Source: Streptococcus sanguinis SK355 (GTDB lineage Bacteria; Bacillota; Bacilli; Lactobacillales; Streptococcaceae). Taken from it: a DNA stretch of 64,000 bases. Below, in pieces: positions 55,330-64,000 of this stretch (positions are counted from its first letter, which is position 1; the number at the start of each line of letters is the position of its first letter). A program made the translations under genes and the position numbers. Under the pieces are notes generated by a model. It made no database searches. It saw nothing but the letters and a program-made list of their open reading frames with translations, and was not told the DNA's origin. The stretch is from positions 1,104,705-1,168,704 of the forward strand of contig NZ_GL890993.1 in NCBI RefSeq assembly GCF_000212855.1. Direction: 5' to 3'.

Positions 55330-55391
55330 AGTTACCTCCTTATGCTTGTAATGGCAAGTAAGTGTAAATAGTAAATCTAATGCTTAGCTGT

Positions 55392-56009
55392 CTAGCTGCT
55401 TTGAGTCTGAATCAAAGATAGAAAGGTATTGAAGTAGCCTTGCCGGCTGTGGAAAAGAGTTTCTAAAAGATAGAGAAAAGCCTGAAGTTTTTGCTGCTGT
55501 TTTTCTGGGGGTAGAGCTTGAAAGCTGCTGCCAAAAACTTGAAGCGAATAAGTAAGAATCATTTCCAGGCTTTCGTAGGGATAGTCGGTCCTCATATCTC
55601 CAGCAGTGATACCGTCTTGGATGATGGGAAGTAGAATCTGGGGTGCTCGTTCAAGAAGAATTTGATTGGTCTTTTCGTGCAGGAGCGCATTTTGTGGCTG
55701 ATTGAGATGCAGCAGTACTCCCTCTCCCTCTTGGTGATTGAGATTCAGAGCAGCCATACTGCCAACCAAGCGCTCTATGATAGTCAGTCCACGATTATCA
55801 GCAAAGGCTTGGGAAGCTGTAAATGCTCTTTCAATGGTTCGCTCAATGATGGCATCCATTATCTCTTCCTTAGAAGAAAAGTAATAGTAGAGAGTACCGC
55901 GGGCAATTTGAGTCGCTTCTAAAATCTGGGAGATAGAGGTTTGGTCAAAGCCTTGCTCCATAAAAAGCTTCTGAGCAGTATCTAAGATAAAGTCTTTTTT
56001 ATTGGCCAT
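55392..56009 (-). CDS. TetR-family repressor
   Basis: Encodes 205 residues. The N-terminal helix-turn-helix (FDQTSISQILEATQIARGTLYYYFSSKEEI) is textbook TetR; the rest is a helical ligand-binding domain. It heads the minus-strand set TetR, MFS, permease, ATPase and should repress it. A 15-bp palindrome at 56043-56057, just upstream of its start, is the probable operator. ATG 56009 has a modest ribosome site (AAAAAGGATG). Confidence 0.9.
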   Translation of the reverse strand: MANKKDFILDTAQKLFMEQGFDQTSISQILEATQIARGTLYYYFSSKEEIMDAIIERTIERAFTASQAFADNRGLTIIERLVGSMAALNLNHQEGEGVLLHLNQPQNALLHEKTNQILLERAPQILLPIIQDGITAGDMRTDYPYESLEMILTYSLQVFGSSFQALPPEKQQQKLQAFLYLLETLFHSRQGYFNTFLSLIQTQSS

Positions 56010-56042
56010 ATTTGCATCCTTTTTGGTAGTAAAATTTTATTC

Positions 56043-56057
56043 GACCGACGGTCGGTC
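56043..56057. promoter_or_regulatory. TetR-type operator
   Basis: GACCGAC-G-GTCGGTC, a perfect 7-1-7 palindrome in the divergent gap between the TetR gene and lemA. The form matches operators of TetR regulators that control pumps in Firmicutes. Confidence 0.75.
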
Positions 56058-56162
56058 TATTCTTTCCTTTATCGTACATCTTTTCTAAATCCATGTCAAG
56101 AATAAAGACAGTTCCACTATTTTTTGATATAATAAGTCTAATCAAAATTGAAGGAGTATATC

Positions 56163-56732
56163 ATGACTTTTATTATTATTCTTATTATTGTCGCGGTTTT
56201 AGCGTTCTTTGTCGTTGGTGCATACAATACCTTGGTTAAAAGCCGCATGCAGACTCAGGAAGCTTGGAGTCAGATCGATGTGCAGCTCAAACGCCGTAAT
56301 GACTTGATTCCTAACCTCTTGGAAACTGTCAAAGGCTATGGCAAGTATGAGCAGGCAACCTTGGAAAAGGTAACCCAACTGCGCAACCAGGTAGCTTCAG
56401 CTGCTTCACCAGCCGAAGCTATGCAAGCCAGCGACGCCCTTTCTCGTCAGATTTCTGGAATCTTTGCAGTAGCTGAAAGCTATCCAGATCTGAAAGCAAA
56501 TACCAACTACTTGAAGTTGCAGGAAGAGCTGACCAATACTGAAAATAAAATTGCTTATTCTCGTCAGCTTTATAATTCAGTTACTAGCAACTACAATGTC
56601 AAGCTGGAAACTTTCCCAAGCAATATTGTTGCAGGAATCTTTGGCTTTAAAGCTGCGGACTTCCTCAAGACACCAGAAGAAGAAAAGGCTGTGCCAAAAG
56701 TTGACTTTGGCAGCACTGGACTAGGTGACTAA
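56163..56732 (+). CDS. lemA: LemA family protein
   Basis: Encodes 189 residues from ATG 56163 (AAGGAG). One N-terminal membrane helix ([19 protein letters not shown]) precedes a helical bundle with the LemA blocks [26 protein letters not shown] and [19 protein letters not shown]. Function is poorly known; LemA often stands before htpX, as here, where the two genes are one base apart. Confidence 0.93.
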   Translation: MTFIIILIIVAVLAFFVVGAYNTLVKSRMQTQEAWSQIDVQLKRRNDLIPNLLETVKGYGKYEQATLEKVTQLRNQVASAASPAEAMQASDALSRQISGIFAVAESYPDLKANTNYLKLQEELTNTENKIAYSRQLYNSVTSNYNVKLETFPSNIVAGIFGFKAADFLKTPEEEKAVPKVDFGSTGLGD

Positions 56733-56733
56733 G

Positions 56734-57630
56734 ATGTTATTTGATCAAATTGCCAGCAATAAAAGGAGGACTTGGCTCCTCCTTATCGCTTTTTTCGGAC
56801 TCTTGGCTCTTGTTGGAGCAGCTATTGGCTATCTCTGGCTGCGGTCTGCTGTTGGTGGTATCTTGTTAGCTTTAATTATCGGCGCGATTTATTCCGGAGT
56901 GATGATTTTTCAGTCTACAGAGGTTGTCATGGCGATGAACGGAGCTCGCGAGGTCTCTGAGCAGGAGGCGCCTGAGCTTTATCATATTGTTCAAGATATG
57001 GCCATGGTCGCACAGATTCCTATGCCACGTGTCTATATCGTAGAAGATCCCTCTCCCAATGCTTTTGCGACCGGCTCTAAGCCTGAAAATGCAGCTGTTG
57101 CAGCAACGACAGGTATCTTGCAAATCATGAATCGTGAGGAGCTTGAGGGAGTGATTGGCCATGAAGTCAGCCATATTCGCAATTACGATATCCGAATTTC
57201 AACGATTGCTGTGGCTTTGGCCAGTGCTATTACCATGTTGTCTAGCCTAGCTGGCCGGATGATGTGGTTTGGTGGCGGACGTCGGAGTAGTAATGATCGA
57301 GATAACGATAGTGGATTAGGAATTATTCTACTTATCGTATCATTGATTGCTATCGTTTTAGCTCCTCTGGCAGCTACCTTGGTGCAGTTGGCCATTTCTC
57401 GTCAGCGGGAGTTTCTGGCTGATGCTTCCAGTGTAGAGCTGACCCGCAATCCGCAAGGGATGATCAATGCTCTACTTAAGCTGGATCGCAGCGAGCCTAT
57501 GGAGCATCATGTCGATGATGCCAGTGCAGCTCTCTATATCAGCGATCCTAAAAAAGAAGGCGGTCTGAAGAAACTTTTCTATACGCACCCTCCTATCTCA
57601 GAGCGGGTGGAGCGCTTGAGACAGATGTAA
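56734..57630 (+). CDS. htpX: Membrane zinc metalloprotease HtpX
   Basis: Encodes 298 residues. Two N-terminal helices, the zinc site HEVSH in [13 protein letters not shown] (near residue 130), two further helices (about 150-210) and the third ligand region [16 protein letters not shown]. HtpX degrades misfolded membrane proteins. Its location directly upstream of rgg is reported for S. gordonii. ATG 56734 is used because LemA ends two bases before; the ATG at 56725 lies inside lemA. Confidence 0.94.
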   Translation: MLFDQIASNKRRTWLLLIAFFGLLALVGAAIGYLWLRSAVGGILLALIIGAIYSGVMIFQSTEVVMAMNGAREVSEQEAPELYHIVQDMAMVAQIPMPRVYIVEDPSPNAFATGSKPENAAVAATTGILQIMNREELEGVIGHEVSHIRNYDIRISTIAVALASAITMLSSLAGRMMWFGGGRRSSNDRDNDSGLGIILLIVSLIAIVLAPLAATLVQLAISRQREFLADASSVELTRNPQGMINALLKLDRSEPMEHHVDDASAALYISDPKKEGGLKKLFYTHPPISERVERLRQM

Positions 57631-57677
57631 AACCAGGGAAACTTAAATTATTCCCAAAAGTTAGATAAACAACTAGT

Positions 57678-57722
57678 AAAAGGATTTAGTTCTGCATTGG
57701 ACAGGACTAAGTCCTTTTCATT
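57678..57722 (+). terminator. Terminator of lemA-htpX
   Basis: A 15-bp stem, AAAAGGATTTAGTTC against GGACTAAGTCCTTTT with G-T pairs, and an 11-base loop. Confidence 0.75.
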
Positions 57723-58090
57723 TTACTTCCTTTCATTCATGTCTAAAAAATATTCGTTTAGATTTTGTTACAGTTTTATTTCAGTCATCTATAAACCTTG
57801 GATTATCCAAGTTTATTTTTGTATAAGTAAGGAGGCTAGATTTAAAAAAGCCAGTGTTTTCAAGTTGTCAGGTTGAACCCTCCTGACTTTCTTATAAAAT
57901 TAGCATTTTCTTGAAAACCATAAAATTTTCAGAAAAAATCACTATATTGAGTTATTTTATTGTTCAAGTTAATCTATTTGTATCATTTAGAAATACAAAG
58001 TAGTTTTTTTTGTAACAAAACAGAAATATATTACTAGTATATTAAATTTAGTAAAAAATTTTATTGCATATATGAAACCGGGGGTTCGGT
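57723..58090 (+). other. AT-rich leader region before rgg
   Basis: About 370 bases without a gene. GTCAGG/CCTGAC (57867-57887) is a short hairpin, and TATAAGTAAGGAGG near 57823 can pair with CCTCCTgACTTTCTTATA near 57880 in a longer stem. The rgg promoter is not clear; the ribosome site before rgg is an unusual GGGGG. Confidence 0.4.
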
Positions 58091-58972
58091 ATGTTGAAAA
58101 CATTTGGAAAAATTTTCAAAGTCATTAGAGAATCAAAAAACATGCCTCTTAAAGAAGCGGCAGCCGGAGATATTTCAGTGGCGCAATTGTCCCGTTTTGA
58201 GCGGGGAGTCAGCGGTATCACGCTTGATTCTTTCTATTGCTGCTTGAAGAATATGGCTGTTTCTCTAGACGAGTTCCAGTATGTTTACCATAACTATATT
58301 GAAGCAGATGATGCGCTTTTCTCAAAAAAAGTGGCTGATGCTTATCAGGAAAACAATGTCGTCAAGCTCCAAAGTATTTTGGCTAGCTCAGAAGCTTTGG
58401 CTGAAAAGTTCCCTGAGAAGAAGAACTATAGGCTCAATACAATTGTTGTCAGGGCGGTTCTGTCTTCCTGCAGTCCAGATTTTCAGATTAGCAAGAAGGA
58501 TATAGAATTTCTGACCGATTATCTCTTTTCTGTTGAGGAGTGGGGACGCTACGAGCTTTGGCTCTTTACTAATAGTGTGGATCTCTTGACCTTGGAAACA
58601 CTGGAAACCTTTGCTAGTGAGATGATTAATCGCACCCAGTTTTATAATGACCTACCAGAGAACCGCCGGCGTATTATTAAGATGCTGCTTAATGTTATCA
58701 GCGTCTGCATAGAGGGAAACCATTTGCAGGTTGCTATGAGATTCCTAAATTATCTTGATCATTCTAAAATCCCTGAGACAGATCTCTATGAACGGATGCT
58801 GATTAAGTATCATAGGGCCCTTTATTCCTACAAGGTTGGGAATAGCCATGCTCTAAGCGATATTGAGCAATGCCTATCTTTTTTGGAATTCTTAGATTCC
58901 TTCGGTGTTGCTCAGAAGCTCAAAGCCCAGTTTGAAAGAATTTGCCTTTCGCAGTTGCAGATGTGCAAATAA
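58091..58972 (+). CDS. rgg: Rgg-family transcriptional regulator of the glucosyltransferase gene
   Basis: Encodes 293 residues: an N-terminal XRE helix-turn-helix (MPLKEAAAGDISVAQLSRFERGVSGI) and a C-terminal helical repeat region that in Rgg proteins senses short peptides or dimerises. In S. gordonii the rgg gene directly upstream activates gtfG, and the layout here is the same. The start follows CGGGGG 8 bases upstream. No short hydrophobic-peptide gene is seen next to it, so this may be a stand-alone Rgg. Confidence 0.92.
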   Translation: MLKTFGKIFKVIRESKNMPLKEAAAGDISVAQLSRFERGVSGITLDSFYCCLKNMAVSLDEFQYVYHNYIEADDALFSKKVADAYQENNVVKLQSILASSEALAEKFPEKKNYRLNTIVVRAVLSSCSPDFQISKKDIEFLTDYLFSVEEWGRYELWLFTNSVDLLTLETLETFASEMINRTQFYNDLPENRRRIIKMLLNVISVCIEGNHLQVAMRFLNYLDHSKIPETDLYERMLIKYHRALYSYKVGNSHALSDIEQCLSFLEFLDSFGVAQKLKAQFERICLSQLQMCK

Positions 58973-58977
58973 AATAG

Positions 58978-59038
58978 GCCCTCCTCTGGAAAAAGGATAA
59001 AATAAAGGTAAAACTTTATACCAATTTCAGAAGGAGGG
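58978..59038 (+). promoter_or_regulatory. Inverted repeat between rgg and gtf that can cover the gtf ribosome site
   Basis: CCCTCCT (58980-58986) is the complement of AGGAGGG (59032-59038), which holds the gtf ribosome site. The stem would enclose the intervening 45 bases, including any late promoter element. Similar inverted repeats are reported before gtfG in S. gordonii. Confidence 0.6.
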
Positions 59039-59044
59039 TTTATG

Positions 59045-62000
59045 ATGGAGAAAAAAATTCATTATAAAATGCATAAAGTTAAGAAAAACTGGGTAGCCAT
59101 CGGTGTGACTACCTTAGCGCTTATTGTAGCACCAAAAGTACTTGGTCTCGAAGCAGGTCTTGTCCATGCCGATGATGTTAAGCAGGTGGCAGTTCAAGAG
59201 TCAACTACAGTCCAGACTGGTAGCCCGGATCAAGCTACCCAAGCACAAGCTAGCTCAGCTTCTCAACTAGAAGCAGAAAAACCAACTTCTGCAGACAAGG
59301 AGACTGATGCTAAAACGGATGCTCAAGAGCCAGCTAAGCCGGCAGTAGCAGAAGCAGCAGCTACAGAAAAGGCAGCCGTTGCTGAAGAAGCAAAAGCAGC
59401 TAACGCAGCATCAGAAACTGCTAAAACGGAAGCAGCTAATCAGGATAGACAAGCAAGTCCAGCAACTGTTCAAAAGCAGGCTGTTGACAAACAAGCAAAA
59501 AAGACTGTTTCAGACAAGATTGTTGCAAATCCAAAGGTTGCAAAGAAAGATCGCTTGCCAGAACCGGCTCAAAGACAGGGAGCGATAGCTGAAAGAATGC
59601 GTGCTGCTCAAGCTCAAGCGGCGCCGGTTAATACTGAGCATGATGATGATGTGCTAGCTCACATCAAGACTATTGATGGCAAGAAATACTATGTTCAGGA
59701 TGACGGCACAGTTAAAAAGAATTTTGCAGTTGAACTCAATGGAAAAATTCTTTATTTCGATGCAGAGACCGGAGCTTTGGTTGATTCAGCTGAGTATCAA
59801 TTCCAGCAAGGTACTAGCAGCCTCAACAATGAATTTACCAGAATGAATGCCTTCCATGGTACAACGGACAAGGACATCGAAACAGTTGATGGCTATTTGA
59901 CAGCAGATAGCTGGTATCGTCCAAAAGCTATCCTCAAGGATGGAAAAACATGGACTCAGTCTACAGAGACTGACTTGCGTCCGCTTTTAATGGCTTGGTG
60001 GCCTGATAAGCAAACGCAGGTTAGCTATCTCAACTATATGAACCAGCAAGGTTTGGGAGCAGGAGCTTTTGAAAACAAAGTGGAACAAGCTATCCTGACA
60101 GGTGCTTCTCAGCAGGTTCAGCGCAAAATTGAAGAAAGAATCGGTAAAGAAGGCGATACTAAATGGCTGAGAACACTGATGGGCGCATTTGTCAAAACTC
60201 AGCCAAACTGGAACATCAAGACTGAGTCTGAAACAACCGGTACTAATAAGGACCACTTGCAAGGTGGAGCTCTGCTTTATACCAATAATGAGAAGACCTC
60301 TTATGCTAATTCTAAGTACCGCATCCTGAACCGCACACCAACCAACCAAACTGGTACACCTAAGTACTTCATTGACAAGTCAACCGGTGGTTATGAGTTC
60401 CTCCTAGCTAACGACTTTGACAACTCTAATCCAGCTGTTCAGGCTGAGCAACTCAACTGGCTGCACTTTATGATGAACTTCGGTAGCATTGTAGCCAATG
60501 ATCCGACTGCTAACTTTGACGGGGTTCGTGTCGATGCGGTAGATAATGTCAATGCGGACTTGCTCCAGATTGCCTCTGACTACTTCAAGTCTCGCTACAA
60601 GGTTGGAGAAAGTGAAGAGCAGGCTATTAAGCACCTGTCTATCTTGGAAGCTTGGTCTGACAACGACCCTGACTACAACAAGGACACCAAGGGTGCTCAA
60701 TTGCCGATTGATAACAAGCTTCGTCTGTCCTTGCTTTATTCGTTCATGCGTAAGCTTTCTGTCCGTAGCGGAGTAGAGCCAACGATTACGAATAGTCTGA
60801 ATGACCGCTCTGCTGAAAAGAAAAATGGCGAACGGATGGCCAACTATATCTTTGTCCGGGCTCATGACAGTGAGGTACAAACTGTTATTGCTGACATCAT
60901 TCGGGAAAATATCAATCCAAATACTGATGGTTTGACCTTTACCATGGATGAGCTCAAGCAAGCCTTCAAGATTTACAACGAAGATATGCGCAAGGCGGAC
61001 AAGAAGTATACGCAGTTCAATATCCCAACTGCTCATGCTCTCATGCTCTCCAACAAAGACTCCATCACTCGGGTCTACTATGGGGATCTCTATACTGATG
61101 ATGGCCAATATATGGAGACGAAATCTCCTTACCACGACGCTATCGATGCCTTGTTGCGGGCTCGGATTAAGTATGTAGCTGGTGGTCAGGACATGAAAGT
61201 CACCTATATGGGTGTGCCTCGTGAGGCGGATAAATGGTCTTACAATGGTATTTTGACCTCTGTTCGTTACGGTACTGGTGCCAATGAAGCAACGGATGAA
61301 GGAACAGCAGAGACCCGTACTCAAGGGATGGCAGTTATTGCTTCTAACAACCCGAATCTCAAGCTGAACGAATGGGATAAACTGCAAGTCAATATGGGAG
61401 CAGCCCATAAGAATCAATACTACCGTCCTGTGCTCTTGACGACCAAAGATGGTATTTCCCGCTATCTAACTGACGAAGAAGTGCCGCAATCGCTCTGGAA
61501 GAAGACAGATGCTAATGGTATTTTGACCTTTGATATGAATGATATCACAGGCTACAGCAATGTCCAAGTTTCTGGTTATCTGGCTGTTTGGGTACCAGTT
61601 GGTGCTAAGGCAGATCAGGATGCTCGTGTAGCAGCCAGCAAGAAGAAAAATGCTAGCGGTCAGGTTTACGAGTCTAGCGCAGCCCTTGATTCTCAGCTGA
61701 TTTATGAAGGTTTCTCTAACTTCCAAGACTTTGCAACCCGTGATGATCAGTATACTAATAAAGTCATTGCTAAAAATGTCAACCTCTTCAAAGAATGGGG
61801 AGTGACTTCATTTGAGCTGCCGCCGCAGTATGTATCTAGCCAGGACGGGACTTTCCTAGACTCTATCATCCAGAATGGTTATGCCTTTGAAGACCGCTAT
61901 GATATGGCAATGAGCAAAAACAATAAATATGGTTCTTTAAATGACCTGCTTAATGCTCTCCGTGCACTTCACAGTGTCAATATCCAAGCCATTGCGGACT

Positions 62001-63715
62001 GGGTGCCAGACCAAATCTATAACCTGCCAGGCAAGGAAGTGGTAACAGCAACTCGTGTCAACAACTACGGAACCTACCGTGAAGGCGCAGAAATCAAGGA
62101 AAAACTTTACGTTGCCAATACTAGAACGAATGGTACAGACTATCAAGGCAAGTATGGTGGAGCCTTCTTGGATGAACTCAAAGCTAAATACCCAGAAATC
62201 TTTGAACGAGTACAGATTTCCAACGGTCAAAAGATGACGACTGATGAGAAGATTACCAAGTGGTCAGCCAAATACTTCAACGGTACCAATATCTTGGGTC
62301 GTGGTGCTTACTATGTTCTTAAAGACTGGGCTAGCAACGAATATCTCAACAACAAGAATGGTGAGATGGTACTGCCTAAGCAATTAGTTAATAAGGATGC
62401 TTATACAGGATTTGTCAAAGATACTACTGGATTCAAGTACTATTCAACTAGTGGCTATCAAGCTAGAAATTCCTTTATCCAAGATGAAAATGGAAATTGG
62501 TATTACTTCGATAAACGAGGTTATCTAGCAACAGGTGCTCAAGAAATTGATGGCAAGCAAGTTTATTTCCTCAAGAATGGTATTCAGCTGCGAAACTCTC
62601 TCCGTGAAGATGAAAACGGCAATCAGTACTACTATGATAAGACTGGTGCCCAAGTTCTCAACCGTTACTACACTACTGATGGCCAAAACTGGCGTTACTT
62701 TGATGCCAAGGGTGTCATGGCTAGAGGTCTGGTAACCATGGGCGGCAATCAGCAATTCTTCGACCAAAACGGCTACCAAGTCAAGGGCAAGATTGCGCGT
62801 GCCAAGGATGGTAAACTTCGTTACTTTGACAAGGATTCAGGTAACGCTGCTACTAATCGCTTTGCCCAAGGAGATAATCCAAGTGACTGGTACTATTTCG
62901 GAGCAGATGGCGTTGCTGTAACAGGTCTTCAAAAGCTTGGTCAGCAAACCCTTTACTTCGATCAAGATGGCAAGCAAGTCAAAGGTAAAATCGTGACACT
63001 TGCAGACAAGAGTATCCGTTACTTCGATGCTAACTCTGGAGAAATGGCAGTCAGCAAGTTTGCAGAAGGATCTAAGAACGAATGGTATTACTTCGATCAG
63101 ACTGGTAAAGCAGTGACAGGTCTTCAAAAACTTGGCCAGCAAACCCTTTACTTCGACCAAGATGGCAAGCAAGTCAAAGGTAAAATCGTGACACTTGCAG
63201 ACAAGAGTATCCGTTACTTTGATGCTAACTCCGGAGAAATGGCAGTCGGCAAGTTTGCAGAAGGTGCCAAGAATGAATGGTATTACTTCGATCAGACTGG
63301 TAAAGCAGTAACAGGTCTTCAAAAGATTGGTCAACAAACACTTTACTTTGACCAGGATGGCAAGCAAGTCAAAGGTAAATTAGTAACTCTGGCTGATAAA
63401 ACGATCCGTTACTTCGATGCTAACTCTGGTGAAATGGCGGTTAATAAATTTGTTGAAGGTGCTAAGAACGAATGGTATTACTTCGATCAGACTGGTAAAG
63501 CAGTGACTGGTTTGCAGCAGATTGGTCAACAAACCCTTTACTTCGACCAAAATGGCAAGCAAGTCAAAGGTAAGATTGTCTATGTCAATGGTGCTAACCG
63601 TTACTTTGATGCCAATTCAGGTGAAATGGCGCGCAATAAATGGATTCAGCTGGAAGATGGAAGCTGGATGTACTTTGACCGCAATGGTAGAGGCAGACGC
63701 TTCGGCTGGAACTAA
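59045..63715 (+). CDS. GH70 glucosyltransferase (glucansucrase)
   Basis: Encodes 1556 residues from ATG 59045 (AGGAGG 7 bases upstream; ATG 59042 is too close). KxYKxGKxW-type export signal ([13 protein letters not shown]), an Ala/Glu/Lys-rich variable region to about residue 190, then the GH70 core: nucleophile Asp in [12 protein letters not shown], acid/base Glu in [17 protein letters not shown] and the stabilising Asp in FVRAHDSEV. The C-terminal third has YG-type glucan-binding repeats with 65-residue periods. The enzyme splits extracellular sucrose and builds glucan for biofilms. GtfG (S. gordonii) or GtfP (S. sanguinis) are the candidates, and I do not choose between them. Confidence 0.95.
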   Translation: MEKKIHYKMHKVKKNWVAIGVTTLALIVAPKVLGLEAGLVHADDVKQVAVQESTTVQTGSPDQATQAQASSASQLEAEKPTSADKETDAKTDAQEPAKPAVAEAAATEKAAVAEEAKAANAASETAKTEAANQDRQASPATVQKQAVDKQAKKTVSDKIVANPKVAKKDRLPEPAQRQGAIAERMRAAQAQAAPVNTEHDDDVLAHIKTIDGKKYYVQDDGTVKKNFAVELNGKILYFDAETGALVDSAEYQFQQGTSSLNNEFTRMNAFHGTTDKDIETVDGYLTADSWYRPKAILKDGKTWTQSTETDLRPLLMAWWPDKQTQVSYLNYMNQQGLGAGAFENKVEQAILTGASQQVQRKIEERIGKEGDTKWLRTLMGAFVKTQPNWNIKTESETTGTNKDHLQGGALLYTNNEKTSYANSKYRILNRTPTNQTGTPKYFIDKSTGGYEFLLANDFDNSNPAVQAEQLNWLHFMMNFGSIVANDPTANFDGVRVDAVDNVNADLLQIASDYFKSRYKVGESEEQAIKHLSILEAWSDNDPDYNKDTKGAQLPIDNKLRLSLLYSFMRKLSVRSGVEPTITNSLNDRSAEKKNGERMANYIFVRAHDSEVQTVIADIIRENINPNTDGLTFTMDELKQAFKIYNEDMRKADKKYTQFNIPTAHALMLSNKDSITRVYYGDLYTDDGQYMETKSPYHDAIDALLRARIKYVAGGQDMKVTYMGVPREADKWSYNGILTSVRYGTGANEATDEGTAETRTQGMAVIASNNPNLKLNEWDKLQVNMGAAHKNQYYRPVLLTTKDGISRYLTDEEVPQSLWKKTDANGILTFDMNDITGYSNVQVSGYLAVWVPVGAKADQDARVAASKKKNASGQVYESSAALDSQLIYEGFSNFQDFATRDDQYTNKVIAKNVNLFKEWGVTSFELPPQYVSSQDGTFLDSIIQNGYAFEDRYDMAMSKNNKYGSLNDLLNALRALHSVNIQAIADWVPDQIYNLPGKEVVTATRVNNYGTYREGAEIKEKLYVANTRTNGTDYQGKYGGAFLDELKAKYPEIFERVQISNGQKMTTDEKITKWSAKYFNGTNILGRGAYYVLKDWASNEYLNNKNGEMVLPKQLVNKDAYTGFVKDTTGFKYYSTSGYQARNSFIQDENGNWYYFDKRGYLATGAQEIDGKQVYFLKNGIQLRNSLREDENGNQYYYDKTGAQVLNRYYTTDGQNWRYFDAKGVMARGLVTMGGNQQFFDQNGYQVKGKIARAKDGKLRYFDKDSGNAATNRFAQGDNPSDWYYFGADGVAVTGLQKLGQQTLYFDQDGKQVKGKIVTLADKSIRYFDANSGEMAVSKFAEGSKNEWYYFDQTGKAVTGLQKLGQQTLYFDQDGKQVKGKIVTLADKSIRYFDANSGEMAVGKFAEGAKNEWYYFDQTGKAVTGLQKIGQQTLYFDQDGKQVKGKLVTLADKTIRYFDANSGEMAVNKFVEGAKNEWYYFDQTGKAVTGLQQIGQQTLYFDQNGKQVKGKIVYVNGANRYFDANSGEMARNKWIQLEDGSWMYFDRNGRGRRFGWN
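62920..63660 (+). repeat. 195-bp tandem repeats encoding glucan-binding units
   Basis: Three full units (about 62920-63114, 63115-63309, 63310-63504) and a partial fourth repeat the frame [19 protein letters not shown] through YYFDQT. Unit length is exactly 195 bases, judged from repeated ACACTTGCAGACAAGAGTAT at 62996 and 63191 and the related sequence at 63386. The first two are almost identical. Confidence 0.85.
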
Positions 63716-63765
63716 TAGTAATAGAGTAGGCTAAATGAAACTTAATCTTTAGCTTTCTAATACAC

Positions 63766-63806
63766 AAAAAACGATAACTTCTTATTTGGAAGTTATCGTT
63801 TTTTGC
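63766..63806. terminator. Terminator of gtf (bidirectional form)
   Basis: A perfect 16-bp stem AAAAAACGATAACTTC/GAAGTTATCGTTTTTT with a 7-base loop. Confidence 0.9.
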
Positions 63807-63847
63807 TGTCTTCTGGGAGAATAAACATAAAAACAAAATTAAATCTA

Positions 63848-64000
63848 TCAAATTTCTTTAATATCTTTCTTTTTTTCAATAGATAGGAGCAGAGCAATTA
63901 CACCGATAATGCTGAAGATGAGCCAGCTAGCGTTCATATTCCAGAGGGCTAGGCTGCTGAAGACCATAGTACCAAAGGGAACAGAGAAAGAAAAGAGCAG
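63848..64000 (-). CDS. Membrane transporter, C-terminal end (partial)
   Basis: On the minus strand a frame enters from the right edge and ends at TGA 63850-63848. The 50 residues contain two hydrophobic helices (FGTMVFSSLALW and WLIFSIIGVIALLLS) and a basic tail EKKKDIKEI, the look of the last helices of an MFS-type transporter. Only the end is visible, so the family is not certain. Confidence 0.6.
   Translation of the reverse strand: MLFSFSVPFGTMVFSSLALWNMNASWLIFSIIGVIALLLSIEKKKDIKEI

Noticed and set aside
58091..59041. A short hydrophobic signalling-peptide gene next to rgg.
   Set aside because: No small ORF with a peptide-like hydrophobic tail and ribosome site is visible in the rgg-gtf gap or on the opposite strand nearby.
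60404..61417. A 337-codon open frame on the minus strand inside the glucosyltransferase gene.
   Set aside because: It is antisense to the conserved GH70 catalytic core; it has no ribosome site and its translation has no protein-like domain pattern.

Overview
The window is low-GC Firmicute DNA, almost certainly an oral streptococcus of the Streptococcus sanguinis/gordonii group. Evidence: an rgg regulator directly followed by a KxYKxGKxW-type secreted GH70 glucosyltransferase and preceded by lemA-htpX; the codY-pncA pair; aspS followed by gatCAB; the yqeG-yqeH-yhbY-nadD-yqeK-rsfS block; an LPXTG SEC10/PgrA-like surface protein; and a type VIIb LXG toxin locus. Species assignment is an inference from gene content.

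Layout. 1-3400: recG tail, a degraded gap, L-asparaginase (minus) and a HAD hydrolase fused to a MazG/PRA-PH-like domain. 3478-9320: type VII (LXG) polymorphic toxin island with two targeting-factor-like genes, an intact LXG-EndoU toxin, its probable immunity gene, then two orphan toxin C-terminal cassettes headed by 298-bp copies of the parental linker, several immunity-like genes and small recombination scars. 9396-14313: universal stress protein, alanine-type aminotransferase and the surface protein. 14444-21347: codY with its own CodY box, pncA, a T-box leader, aspS and gatCAB. 21392-24720: lipoprotein, small membrane protein, butanediol dehydrogenase, an IS3-family scar and a TVP38-like membrane protein. 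24855-30951: conserved housekeeping operon for ribosome assembly, NAD synthesis and tRNA modification. 31152-39553: lipoprotein, PH-like membrane protein, YebC, two M20 peptidases around an amino-acid binding protein, and two ECF S components flanking a SAM hydrolase. 39554-42547: degraded leader, transaldolase-like aldolase, a long inverted-repeat element and the rhodanese TrhO. 42655-50090: AraC regulator, small enzymes, SemiSWEET, a nucleoside phosphorylase joined to the ECF ATPase and T subunit. 50141-56057 (minus): rsmG, ABC exporter, MFS pump and TetR with its operator. 56163-63804: lemA, htpX, rgg and gtf. The window closes inside a minus-strand membrane protein.

How the parts connect. 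The LXG island looks like a toxin locus that swaps its C-terminal toxin domains by recombination in the shared linker; no secretion machinery lies in the window. The two ECF S components at 37.5-39.5 kb sit beside a SAM hydrolase, while the ATPase/T module at 46.9-49.5 kb sits behind a nucleoside phosphorylase; together they suggest uptake or salvage linked to nucleosides or methionine, but the substrate is not shown by sequence. The most unexpected sequence signals are the reshuffled toxin cassettes, a -1 frame break lying exactly on a slippery heptamer at the start of the FtsX permease, and a LytTR-style tandem 22-bp repeat upstream of the surface protein.
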